From positions 15,261,098 through 15,325,097 of the forward strand of contig CM070602.1 of NCBI GenBank assembly GCA_036346395.1: 64,000 nt of DNA, read 5' to 3'. This document shows positions 43,026 to 54,075 of the stretch, piece after piece. Both the position numbers and the translations under genes were made by a program. Below the pieces are notes generated by a model. That model was not told where the DNA came from. It was given only the letters and a program-made list of their open reading frames with translations, and did not search any database. Numbering within the stretch: the stretch's first letter is position 1; each line of letters begins with the position of its first letter. The stretch is from Hsuehochloa calcarea (taxonomy: Eukaryota; Streptophyta; Magnoliopsida; Poales; Poaceae).

Positions 43026-44220
43026 TACTGACTGTAGGTCTTGACCCTAGTTAGACTGGCCGTTCTTAGTGAGTCCAAAACTATTTTCTAAAGCAAATAA
43101 TAACTTGCAAGATTAATTGAACTCTTTAACTCATCTCATGTCTCTCGACTCAACTACTGCTGAAATTCTTTCTCTCCCCGCTGCCTTTAAAGATGTTTTT
43201 ATATCCTTGTCCATCTTGACAGATGCCTCGTCTTCAGAGTTATGGAGAGCGCAAGGGAGGACTTGCCGCCGAGCTTTGGATGTTGCTACAAGTACTTGGA
43301 GGGTTCGATCGTCCATTGTACCGTGGCGTTGCTTGGATTGTGAACGGCCGAGATCGTGGAGTGATCCGCCATTTGACCGCTCACGCCAGTGTAACACCAA
43401 GGCAAGCAAACCACTGAACATCTCAGCTCGAAGGAGTATTTGGATTGAAGCAATCCAGGAGTCTTCACGCCTTGCCATCCTGAGGATCTGCAACATCTAC
43501 TCTCGAGAGCTTCGTGACACAGTTTTTCGTTATCATCCCCGCACTTCCGACGTGGATCTTGCCGCCGCTTTCCGTCTACGGAGGAGAAGACAACGCCACC
43601 GTCGGCATCTCGCCCGATTCCGCACGCTCAAGAAGAATCGTTGGAGTTAGCCGCCACAGAGTGGAGGTACCTATGAGACTCTTCAGAGAGTCAAGAAAGG
43701 ATCGCCATATTAGAAGAAACTCTTTATGGACGACATGATCACGAAGAAGATATCAAGAGGAAGACCTGTAAGAAGTCGATGGACCGGTGAACCAAGAGCC
43801 AAGCAGAGGCAAGCAGAGCTGTAGCACCAAAGAAGACTGCACTCGAGACACTGCTCTGTGGCACCACCTGGACATCGGATCGGTTTGCAAGAATGCCACC
43901 ACTTCGAGTGTCTACAAAGATGGGAGCACCGCCAAGGTCATGCGAGGCTATTTGATTGAGTAGTCTGCTCGCGTTGTTTCGTGCTTAGCCGCTTTTGTGT
44001 CTTGAGTCGCCCTTTAGGCTGTAGTTTGGTGTGCTTAAGTTCGCCCTTATTTTTGTGTGCAAGTATGAGCCGCAAAGGCCCTTAGGCATTTGTTGCAAGC
44101 CATACTATTATCTTAATCAATATAAGAGTTTCAGCTTGAGCTTTCTTAAAATATGTTGGGTTTTACCTACCCCGCTTAGTTCTACAACTCATCTCGTGCT
44201 TGCTACCTTATCTAACCCTT
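43026..44220 (+). other. Leader region of internal region 2
   Basis: Counterpart of 34153-35340. It contains shifted short frames only, and differences between the two leaders cluster at CAG/CTG. No domain is recognised. Confidence 0.5.
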
Positions 44221-44232
44221 GAGATTCACCAG

Positions 44233-45420
44233 ATGGTTCGGACTCGTCAAGCCATGCGCAAGTGGTTCCGATACTCCAAAGATCGTAAGGGCGGAGCAAA
44301 TCCTCGCAAGCGGTTCCACCACAAGCACCTTCAATGATCTGCAGAATTTTGGAGCATTCATGACACTCGGACTCACCGATGTACACCATGATGAATCGAT
44401 GCAAGCTATGAATAACCGAGCAACAACAATCAAGATCACAATGGAGCCCCAGCTTGCTCATGGTCACAATGGATCATCCAAGTTGGCGGAGTTTATGAGA
44501 ACCCGCCCACCAACTTTCTCGGACATGTCTCACCAAGAGAAGTCGATGATTGGCTTCGTGTTATTGAGAGGAAACTGCGATCACCAATGCAACGATCATG
44601 AAAAAGTTCAGACGCCTCTCACGGATGGAAGGTATTGTTTGCCGAATGGTGGAAAACTTTGTGCAGCGCATGGAACGCCGCAAGATATTACTTGGGAAGA
44701 GTTCATAATCGCCGCCAAGATCATGTACCGTAAGGAATCATGGATCTAAAAGGATGAATTTCGTGCTCTCAAGCAAGGAGGAATGTCGCTGATCGACTAC
44801 CTCAACAAATTCTCTCAACTTGCTCGATATGCTGCAGAAGATGTCGCCACTGACAAGGCTCGTCAAAGTCATTTTCTGAAGGGATTGAACACTGGACTTC
44901 AAGTCAACTTGATCGCCTACACCTTTCGGATTTTCAAGAGTTGATCAACAAGGCTTTGATTCTAGAGGATAAGCGCAAGGAATTGGAAGATCATCGTAGC
45001 GCAGAATGGCTCAAGAAGGAAGTCACCAACCCCACCGAGGGCAAGAATGATTCCACCGCAGCTTAGCCGCTTTCCACCACGCACTCGCTGACCACCGCAC
45101 CAACTTCAAGACTCGCCCAGCTTGCTCGTAACTTCCGCAACCCCGCACTACCAACCCCAATCCAAAGAAGCAACCCACGTATACAACCAGAGTTTGCTTT
45201 ACTCGTCGTCGCCGTGGCATTTCGCCAACCGATGTCCGCAGAATGGGACTATCACTCCAAAGACGCTTCAACCTTGGGAATACACCACCAAGACACCAAG
45301 ACAAGGCAACCATCAAGGAACTTCTCAAGCTACCGGCCAATCCGGAGGAGCACCGCCATCGCTGGTCGAGGTCGTGTCAACCACGCCACTCTAGAAGGAG
45401 CCCAAGAAGCACCGACGTTG
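44233..45420 (+). pseudogene. gag of internal region 2 (frameshifted)
   Basis: Start MVRTRQ at 44233. Pieces: GHNGSSKLAEFMRTRPPTFS, TPQDITWEEFIIAAKIMYRK, a LKQGGMSLIDYLNKFSQ block in another frame, and near 45215 FANRCPQNG from the zinc knuckle. It aligns along its length with gag of D/G, which keeps longer frames. Confidence 0.78.
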
Positions 45421-45725
45421 TATCGGGTAAGTTCCTAGTAAATTCAAGACCGTGATCGCCTGCTTGATTACGGAGCTTCGATTCGCTTGTTTCGGAATTT
45501 TGCAACTAAGAACAAATTGGAAGTTATGCATCTTAAGCATACTCTGTTAGTCCAAATACCGAGCAGAGCTAAGTTCTAAAGTTGGATGTTTAGGAGCTAG
45601 GCTACTCATAGTCGGAGTTGAGTTTCTAGCCAACCTAATAGTTCTAGACACTGCACCATAGATGTCATCCTTGGTATGGATTGGTTATCCAAACATAAAG
45701 CGATGCTAGATTGTGGCGAAGAGCC
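45421..45725 (+). pseudogene. Protease of internal region 2
   Basis: GKFLVNS, a disrupted active site (GATTACGGAGC where D/G has GATTCTGGAG), then SIRLFRNFATKNKLEVMHLK and a DVILGMDWLSKHKAMLD block. The change of Ser to Tyr in the DSG triad, if real, would inactivate it. Confidence 0.75.
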
Positions 45726-45829
45726 GTGACAATTGAGGATACCACAGAAAGAAAGTAGAATTTCTAGCCACCTCAAGACGTGATGGACATTTGGTAGTCA
45801 GCGCTTGAAGACGCTTTGGAAGACGACCA

Positions 45830-46560
45830 GAGTCGAGATTACCTGATGTATTTCCGAAGAGTTACCAGGAATGCCACCGACCGTGACATTGAGTTTGTCA
45901 TCGATCTAGTGCCGTGAACAAAGACCAATTTCAAGAGACCCTATCGGATGCCAACGATGAACTTGTGGAAATGAAGAAGCAGATAGAAGAACTACTGGAG
46001 AAAGGTTTTGTAAGACCTAGTTCGTCGCCATGGGGAGCACCTGTTTTGTTCGTCAAGAAGAAAGATGGAAGTATGAGAATGTGTATCGATTATCGTTCTC
46101 TCAACGAAGTCACCATCAAGAACAAGTACCCATTGCCCGTAATAGATGATTTGTTCGACTGGATGAAAGGAGCCGAGTATTCTCCAAGATCGATCTACGA
46201 TCGAGTTACCATCGCTTGAAGATTTGTCCTAAGGATGTACCAAAGACCGCTTTCTCAACCCGGTATGGACATTATGAGTTTTTAGTCATGTCTTTTGGAT
46301 TGACTAATGCCCCTGCCTATTTCATGAACATGATGAACAAAGTATTCATGGAATATTTGGATAAGTTCGTGGTAGTATTCATTGATGATATTTTGGTATA
46401 CTCAAAGTCAGAAGAAGAACATACAGACATTTGAGATTAATCCTAGAGAAGCTCCAGAGGACATCAGTTGTATGCCAAGTTCAGCAAGTGTGACTTTTGG
46501 AAGAAGAAAGTTGATTTCCTCGGTCATGTGATGACAAAGAAGGAGTAGCAATTGACCCCT
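45830..46560 (+). pseudogene. Reverse transcriptase of internal region 2
   Basis: One frame covers VEMKKQIEELLEKGFVRPSS, WGAPVLFVKKKDGSMRMCID, YRSLNEVTIKNKYPLPVIDD and ends at a shift at 46205. The next frame covers KICPKDVPKTAFSTRYGHYE, FGLTNAPAYFMNMMNKVF and the catalytic FIDDILVYSKSEEEH (about 46375-46425). It is better preserved than in region 1. Confidence 0.9.
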
Positions 46561-46569
46561 AAAGGTTAA

Positions 46570-47215
46570 AGTCAGAATGAATTGGGAGCAAATTTCAAGA
46601 CGGTTACTCAAATTCGTAGTTTCTTGGGAATGGCAGGATACTATCGTCGTTTCATTGAAGGATTCTCAACAATTGCTAAGCCTCTTACGCAATTATTGAA
46701 GAAAGAGAAGAAGTACATTTGGACCCCAGCTTGTGAAGAGAGTTTTCAAGAATTGAAGAAACGTCGACTTCACCCAAAGCTAGTTTTGCTTGGATATCGT
46801 AAGGATTTTGATATTCACCGTGATGCTTCGCGTCAAGGATTAGGATGTGTCCTTATGCAAGAAGGAAGGGTTGTCGCTACGCCAAGGCAATTAAGGCCTC
46901 ATGAAGAGAATTATCCTACCCATGATTTGGAATTAGCCGAGTGCATGCCTTGAAGATTTGGCGCCATTATCTCATCGGTGTCATCGCCGGAAGTCTATAC
47001 AGATCATAAGAGCCTGAAGTACATATTCACTCAGTCTGATTTGAACATGAGACAGAGAAGATGGTTGGAATTAATAAAGGATTATAATCTTAGAATCCAT
47101 TACCATCCTGGTAAGGCCAATGTAGTTGCAGATGCATCGAGTCGTAAGAGCTACCGCAATGCTCGAAGCAAAAGAGTTGTGTTCGAACTTCGGAGGAATT
47201 CCGAAGCTACTGACT
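46570..47215 (+). pseudogene. RNase H of internal region 2
   Basis: TVTQIRSFLGMAGYYRRFIE, PLTQLLKKEKKYIWTPACEE, then FDIHRDASRQGLGCVLMQEG, RQLRPHEENYPTHDLELAE, DHKSLKYIFTQSDLNMRQRR and VVADASSRKS. The catalytic Asp of RDAS is present. Confidence 0.9.
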
Positions 47216-48475
47216 AGAAGTTGTTCCGGAAGGATTTGTGGCCAGTTTGGAAGTGCAGTCTACTCTGGAGAAACAGATTCGTGAAGCGCAACCCAAGGAT
47301 TCTGAGTTTGTTGATCTCAAGAAGAAGATGTTAGAAGGAAAATTTAAAGACTTCACCATAGATGATCATGATATACTGTGGATCAATGGACGATTCAGGT
47401 ACCGATATTGATGGATTAAGACAGCTGATTCTGAAGGAAGCCCATGACTCAAAGTATTCAATTCACCCTGGAAGCACTAAGATGTATCAGGATGTTAAGA
47501 ATGAGTTTTGGTGGCCAAACTTAAAGCGAGATGTCGCAGAGTTCGTTGCCTTATGCGACGTGTGTCAGAAAGTAAAGGCAGAGCATCAGAGACCAGCAGG
47601 TTTGCTACAACCGTGAAGATACCGTAATGGAAGTGGGAAGAGATCGGTATGGATTTCATTACGGTTTACCCAAGACTCAATCAGTTATGATTCAATTTGG
47701 GTAATAGTGGATCGCTTGACTAAGGTTGCCCATTTCTTGCCACCAAAACCACTTATTCGGAGATCGCTTATGGAATTGTATATGACAAAATTGTCACCGC
47801 ATAAAGGTACCTAAGAAGATAGTGTCGATCGAGGATCTCAATTCACCTCTCGCTTTTGGCGTAGTCTACATGAAGCCCTGAACTCATCTAAATTTCAAGA
47901 TCGCTTATCATCCACGCATGATGGACAGATGAAAGAGTCAACCGATATTAGAGGATATGTTAAGAGCCCGTGCCTTAGCTAATGCTACCATTGGGATAAG
48001 AGTTTATCGTATGCGTAATTCTCGTACAACAACAAGCTTATCAAGCCGCTTGCGATGTCACCATTTGAAGCTTTGTATGGTCGTGTCTGCAGAACTCCGC
48101 TGAATTGGTCGAGACTACCAACGCGTAGTGTTCGGGCCGATATTATTCAGAAGTCAAGAACAAGTTGCTATGATCGAGAGAGGTTAAAATAGCCCACCCG
48201 AGCAAAAGAGTTATGCCGATAATCGTCGTCGTGACCTTAGCTTTGAACCGTAAGATTTTGTGTATCTTCGAGTTACTCCGCCGAGGTGTTAAGAGATTCC
48301 ACACCAAAGGGAAGCTTGCTCCAAGGTATGTGGGTCCATTCAAGGTTTTGGAACGCCGTGGAGAAGTTGCGTACCAGTTAGAGCTACCACACTCATTAGC
48401 AGGAGTGCATGATGTCTTTCATGTCTCTCAGCTGAAGAAGTGTCTTCGTGTGCGGTAAGAGCGCACTCGTTGAGT
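47216..48475 (+). pseudogene. Integrase of internal region 2
   Basis: The zinc region is complete: H in AHDSKYSIHPGSTKM, FWWPNLKRDVAEFVALCDVC, QKVKAEHQRPAGLLQP (H-H-C-C). The core has GMDFIT-like and IWVIVDRLTKVAHFLP in shifted frames. The second Asp region and the Glu region (HPRMMDR..QPILEDMLRA) are readable but shifted. The C-terminus KRFHTKGKLAPRYVGPFKVL, then GVHDVFHVSQLKKCLRVR, holds the GPY module. Confidence 0.85.
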
Positions 48476-48660
48476 CAATTGAATCAAGGAGGATCTCACG
48501 ACAAAGAACAACTGTTAGGATTTTGGATGTCGCAGAGCGCCGCACTGTAAGCAAGACCGCTCGTTTACGCAAAGTCCAAAGGAGTAACCACTGTAAGGAG
48601 AAGCAACGTGGGACGTGAAGATGAGCTGAAATCCGAGTTCCCTAGCCTTTTCTCTAGCTA
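48476..48660 (+). pseudogene. Chromodomain-like tail of internal region 2
   Basis: The series RILDVAERRT, KTARLRKVQRSNH, a shifted EATW-like block, DELKSEFPSLF corresponds to the chromodomain of Del/Tekay elements, with indels. Confidence 0.65.
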
Positions 48661-48698
48661 GCCGGAATCTCGGGGACGAGATTCGTTTAAGGGGGGAG

Positions 48699-48711
48699 GT
48701 TTGTAACATCC
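48699..48711 (+). other. Polypurine tract of internal region 2
   Basis: AAGGGGGGAGGTT immediately before LTR 3. Confidence 0.82.
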
Positions 48712-49393
48712 CAATTTTCAGAGCTTTTAAAATCTTTTTAATATTAATAGCAAGAGAATTTCCCATTTGGATTATTTGAATATTAATTTAAAAAGCTTAA
48801 ATTGGACTTTAAGGACAAATTGATTTAATGTGCTTAATCCCAACATCAACAATTGTCAAAACTATTTTATTTAGATTCTATGTGCTTGGTTATGTTTTAT
48901 AGAATTTTCTGGAATTTTTCCAAAGTCATTTGCTATTTTCTAATTGCTATTTGCATTTTCTGGATTTATTTAAAAGAAAAACCTATTTTAAATCCTTCGA
49001 ACGATCGGGCAAGCCCAAAGACTATTCCACCCGCTCAATCCCGGTAGTTGGATCAACATCGCCGGCCACCGCTTCGCCTGCGTTTCGCGCCTTGCCCGTT
49101 GGATTGTCGCCGCGTGGCTTCGCTTCGTTGATCTCGCTGCTCGCTCGCCGCGCTCGCTCTCCATTGTTGATCGCCATCGCCTTTCCGCTCACCGCGCCTC
49201 TTGCCACGCCAGTGGGACCGCGATCGAAGTCGCTCGCCTCCGCTGTCTTCTTCTCCGCGGCCGCCGCCCGCGTCCGCCATTTTCGACCTCGAGCTTCGTC
49301 CGACAATTGCGCAAACGGCCACGATTTTGTGCACGGACAACGCCTTACGAAGCCTTATCTCTCCCGCACCTGCTTCGGTTATTTTAAACTTCC

Positions 49394-51191
49394 CGTGGAT
49401 TTCATGGGGATATGCTCCAGATCTTAGGATGATGTGACAATTGGCAATGGCGTTTACGGTTTGTCGCTTCACGCGCTTTCGACAAAAGTTACAGTGCTTA
49501 TCGCTCGGGGCGGTCCGACCGGTCCTTGACGGCGGTCCGACCGGTCCCATATCGGCCGGACCGCCATCCGGGACGGTCGGACCGGCGATGACCAAAGTGT
49601 TCAAATCGAGCCGGGCCAAAATAGGTGTTGTAGACAAGTAAGGATCCCAATGCACTTGGTCTCATGATTTTGGAGTCTCCAAAGTGAAAAGTTCTATTGG
49701 TTTAAAGTTTCCGTAAGGTTTGGATTTTGGGAGCTTGAATTTCGCTAAGTCCTAGGGCGGTCCGATCGCTCATTGTGGAGCGGTCCGACCGCCATGGGCG
49801 GTCCGACCGGCCACCGGAGCGGTCGGACCCAGAATTACTTGAACGCCGACCAACTTCGTGGCGATGTTGTTTTGTTAGGTCAAAGTCATTGGTTTCATGG
49901 TATATGATTTGCATGATGCATGTTTTGACTAACATGGGTCAAGTTGTGAAGAACTTATTCCGAATACGTGTTTTCTTGTGCGTGGTTGTGCAGTAGCTTG
50001 GTGGTCAACGACGGTCAACGGCGAGGAGAATCGGGACTAGACTTGAAGAGTTGAGGTCCAGAACGATCGACGATGCCGGGTGAGGTCAACGACTCAAGCG
50101 TGACACAAGATGGACAAGGGTGACCTATTGGCGAATCCATGACGCATGGTGAAGCGGTTTAGGTCAAAAGATTAAAGACGGCGCTTCGCGAAGCGTGCGT
50201 GTGTGACCCGTTTGTTAGTGGGCCTTAACGGGAGCCCAAGAGAGTCAAACCCTAAGAGTTTTAGGCCTCCACTATAAATAGGAGGAGATGGTGGCTGCAC
50301 CTCTCTCTCTCTCGCTTTTTATGTTTCAAAACCCTAATTGTCTTTAGGGGAGTTGAGGTGGAGGCTAGGGCTCTTGATGGTTTGTGGTGAATTTCGTGAT
50401 TCTTGATTGTCTACTGATCCATGATGGTGTGGATGTAATCCAGCAACAATCACGAAATCAATCTATGCAAGGTTTGCTTGAGATAAGTCTCTTTTCGTTC
50501 TTGCTTTCAATTTGGTGATTTTAGGGCTTTCTTTGATCCGCGAGTTTGTGATTGATTCTTTCACGTGAATTAGCTTGTCGTGATATGTGTGAATCTATCT
50601 AGCATCATCTTGATCATCAATCACTCACAAACAAGTCAGTAGGATCAAGTTTTCGTTCTTGCCGCTTTAGACCTTCTGTTAATCAATTGACAATTGCTCA
50701 AGATCGCTCCAAGAATTATCATAATATTCGATTGGAATAGGTCCTCAATAGCATATAGAAGGTGTGTGCAAAGTTTCATAAAGATTGGAGTTGAGAATCA
50801 AAGTTTCACCTAATTGCAACTTCGCCATCGGCCGATTTTATCATTGCAGATCGGTTCGAGTCGGCCGGTCGGATCATGCCGTCATCACCGGCCGATCGAT
50901 TTTGAGCGGTCCGACCGCCAAAGACAACGCCGGTCGATCCGCCCGCAATCTGTCCGACCGGTTGAGTATAACGGTCGATCGCCTGCCTTTGTGAGTCTTG
51001 GTAATCTTTGTTGATTTTATTATATTGCTTAGGGGTTTTAATTGGATTCAATACTAGTCTTCCATTGTCTTCGTATATTGATCTTCATAGCTTTCTAATA
51101 GCTCTTGGAGTTAAATTGTATTGAGTTCATAATTTGTGAAAAAGTGAGCGTGCTCTATTCACCCCCCTCTAGTCGCCTTTACGGTCCAACA
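49394..51191 (+). mobile_element. Solo LTR, SIRE/Maximus-like Ty1/copia (1798 bp)
   Basis: Flanked by CTTCC (49389-49393 and 51192-51196), with the host LTR uninterrupted across the site. The right end reads ACCCCCCTCTAGTCGCC...GGTCCAACA, characteristic of copia LTRs of this group. The left end reads CGTGGATTTC, lacking the canonical TG. A TATA box is at 50273-50280 (ACTATAAATAGGAGG), followed by a (CT)n run at 50303-50314. There is no coding region and no internal domain, so it is a solo LTR formed by LTR-LTR recombination. The lineage is inferred from the terminal motif. Confidence 0.75.
49512..49830. repeat. Palindromic CGGTCCGACCG motif cluster in the copia LTR
   Basis: GCGGTCCGACCG, CGGTCGGACCG and close variants recur at least eight times near 49512-49590 and 49754-49832, and again near 50850-50960. 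Each motif is nearly its own reverse complement. Confidence 0.75.
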
Positions 51192-51288
51192 CTTCCAAAT
51201 CGGATTCAATCTCCGAGAATCGAGGATTTCAAAATCCAGCCGTTTCGGACCCGATTTGGGGATTTCCAAATCCGGCGTTCCCCGAGCC

Positions 51289-51296
51289 TATAAATA
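51289..51296 (+). promoter_or_regulatory. TATA box of LTR 3
   Basis: TATAAATA in the context GAGCC-TATAAATA-CCCCTCC. It lies downstream of the inserted copia LTR, so upstream LTR elements are now 1.8 kb further away. Confidence 0.7.
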
Positions 51297-53777
51297 CCCC
51301 TCCTAGCACCGCCTGGACCTCCGCAACCCTAAGCCGCCACTCCCATCGTCCCGATCGCCCTAGCGCCGCCGCATTCCAAGCTTTAGGGTTTCGGCCGAGC
51401 TTCTTCTCGGTGGATTGCGCCGCCGTCGTCGTCGCTTGCTCCACCAATCGCACCATTATGATCGCAAGTCTCGGGCTACCTCGGCGCACCTCCTCGTCGT
51501 CGAGCATCGCCGAGCGCCCGTCCGACAAAACCCGCCTCGCCGCTTTCTCCTCGCCGCCGCCATCTCCGTCAACCTCGGTGCTCAAACCGGTGCCCTCATG
51601 TGCGCAATAACCCCTCTACACATTGGTACCACTCACCGCCGCCGAAGAGCCGCTGTTCGCCGCTGCCATTGGTCCCCGAGCGCCGCCTGCCGCCAGAGTA
51701 GCCGCGTCGCTATCGCAACCGCCAACGCGCGTCGGCTTTGTGCTGCGTGTCGCCCTCGTGTCGCCGTGTCAGCGCCAGCACACGCGCACGTGGCTCAGTC
51801 CACCGGCTCTCAGATCCCGTGGCTCGGTGAGCTTAGTCCACCGTGAGCCGTGACAATCGACGAAAGGTCCCACATGTCGATTTATTTTTAAATCTATTTC
51901 TTTTCCGAAATTCGGTGGACGCAAGCATTGCGCAATAATCCGATTTTCCTTTATAAAAATAATTCGGAAAATTCAAGAAAATCCAAATTAGGGTTTAATT
52001 GATTTTCCAATCTTCCAAAGCCCATATCTTTTGCATCCGAAGTCCAATTGAGCCCATTCAAATTTGTAAATTTATATAAAATTAAGATCTATTTAATGGT
52101 GAATTTTATTTAATTTTGGAGTTTGTTTTGCCTCTGTTATTTATTTGTTTTATTTCTTTTGTCTCGTTTGCGAGTAGACGTCGATACTTCGGGGAATTTT
52201 GCAGAAGAAGGAGCACCTCAAGACCAAGACCAATATCTAGATCTATTCCAAGGCAAGTTATACCTTTGATCATTTTGAACCCAGTTTTCAAAATACTTTG
52301 TTTCAATGTATTGCATTCTATTTCAAGTATTTATTTAAATGCTTTTGGGTGTAGTTATTAATCCAAATTGTTATGCCACCTTGTCTATTGTATGCCATGA
52401 TCTTTTGTCACCCTAGGTTGATTAATTATTAGTTGGTATTATTGTAGCACCAACGTGGGTTGGTTAGATACGATTAGACTGCTTAGCCATGCCACGAGTC
52501 ATCATTTCATGTGAGAGTTGCAATTATAAACTTGACTAAGTGATTATGGAACGTGTGATGAATCTGTGTGTCTTTGTGTGCTATTACTCGTCGATGGCAT
52601 GTGTTGCACTTAATCAACGTGGTGGAAAAAGATTTAGACCGAGGCAAGTGGTGGATTCTGTGAATGGTGGAGTCAGGCGCTTATAAACTTTGTGATTTGG
52701 GAAAATGGAAGTCTTGCCTTGGTCAATTAAGGACTTAACTTTATGCGCCATTGAACTGGCCTTCTGCATGCGACCACATGCCTAGTATGGGCCGGGCTCG
52801 ACTTAGTAAGTTATGGAGTCTTGACATTGACAACTCAGTTGTATTTAAGCTATGTGATGGGGTGGAGGTGTGATATGTCACATCGCGGACGGTTCGTTGC
52901 ATCCCCGCCCAATGGTGTGTGTCGCTTCCAAGGGTGTGTGTACAAATTGACGGCAGAAAGCACACCAGAGTGTCATTGTTTGAGATGAAGTCTCCAAAGG
53001 TTTTGTTGTGATCAACTCTGATCCGGTTGGTTTCATCGTGTGGGTAAAGTGTACAACCTCTGCAGAGTGTTTAAACCAATCTATTCGAATAGCCGCGTCC
53101 TCGGTTATGGACATGCTCGGGAATTTCACACGAGGGGTAGATTTTCATAAAAACAATTGGGAAGGGTCAGCTGTGTGAGATAACTTGTTCAGCTGTGTGA
53201 AAGAACGTGATTTAGACTATGTGTACTTTGTGAAATCAATTGTTAACTTATTATTGTCTATTTGTTTTGAATTATGCTTTCAATCTATTATTTGGTATTC
53301 AATTGCAAATGTTGCATTTCTGCAAAATAACCACATAAGTCATTTCTTTGGAATAAGCCATCATGTATAAATGCATTCTGTGGTATGACTTGCGAGTACG
53401 GTGTGTACTCACTCTTGCTAAACAAATCAACAGAAGTGGAGGAGTCGTCGCCTGCTTTTGAAGAAGAGTTCTACGAAGGTTGAACGTTAGGGTCTTGATC
53501 CCAGTCGGTTGCCTGTGGTAAATTGATGGGAGCCACCGGAGTTTATTTCGTTTCCGCTGCAGTTTATTTCTTTATTGTCAGCCTTGCATGGCTTAATAAA
53601 TGTAACACTCGACCATAAGGTCCCAACAGTTATTTGTTATTTAAATGTACTCGTTTATTCCTATATTCGTTGTATGGATGTGATATTTCATCAATGTTGA
53701 CACTGTGTGCACTAGCGTGATCCTGGACTAGTGCAGAATACACAGAGGGTCCAGATTTGCATATTTGGGTCCCGACA

Positions 53778-54075
53778 TCCAATACGACATTGTGCTTTGA
53801 TAACCAATCCAGGCCAAGGATGACATCCAAGGTATGGGTGTCTAGAACAATAAGATTAGCTAGAAACTCAACTCTAGCTATGAGTAACTTAGCTCCTAAA
53901 TATCCCAAATTAGAGCTTAACTCTGATCCAGGTGACTGGACTAACAGAGTATGCATAAGATTTATAACCTTCAACTTGTTCTTGGTTGCAAAATCTTCAC
54001 AAACAAATGAATGCAAACTCCAGAATCAAATAAAACTGATGCAGGTACTGAGTTAACCATAAACTTACCCAATAC
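53778..54075 (-). pseudogene. Protease N-terminal part of D/G, right of the array
   Basis: The minus strand reads GKFMVNSVPASVLFDSGVC with the active-site triad DSG intact, then LKVINLMHTLLVQSPGSEL and DVILGLDWLSKHN, where the array interrupts it. The last bases are the TCCAA target. The rest continues at 30903. Confidence 0.85.

Larger units (their letters stand above)
30904..53777 (+). mobile_element. Tandem array of Del/Tekay-like chromovirus: LTR-internal-LTR-internal-LTR
   Basis: Three long LTRs (30904-34135, 39782-43007, 48712-53777) all start TGTAACATCCCAATTTTC and end GGGTCCCGACA. They enclose two internal regions (34136-39781, 43008-48711) of nearly the same length and content. The outer edges carry a single 5-bp duplication (TCCAA), so the array occupies one insertion site. 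Internal order gag-PR-RT-RH-IN with a GPY module and chromodomain-like tail, an iMet primer site and roughly 3.2-kb LTRs fit the Del/Tekay clade (RIRE3/RIRE8-like in rice). Confidence 0.9.
48712..53777 (+). repeat. LTR 3 of the array, interrupted by a copia-type LTR
   Basis: LTR sequence is 48712-49393 and 51192-53777 (3268 bp in all). It ends at GGGTCCCGACA and abuts D/G protease at the TCCAA duplication. From about 52950 to the end its CAG/CTG sites look intact, whereas earlier parts show the same anomalies as LTR 1 and LTR 2. Confidence 0.93.
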
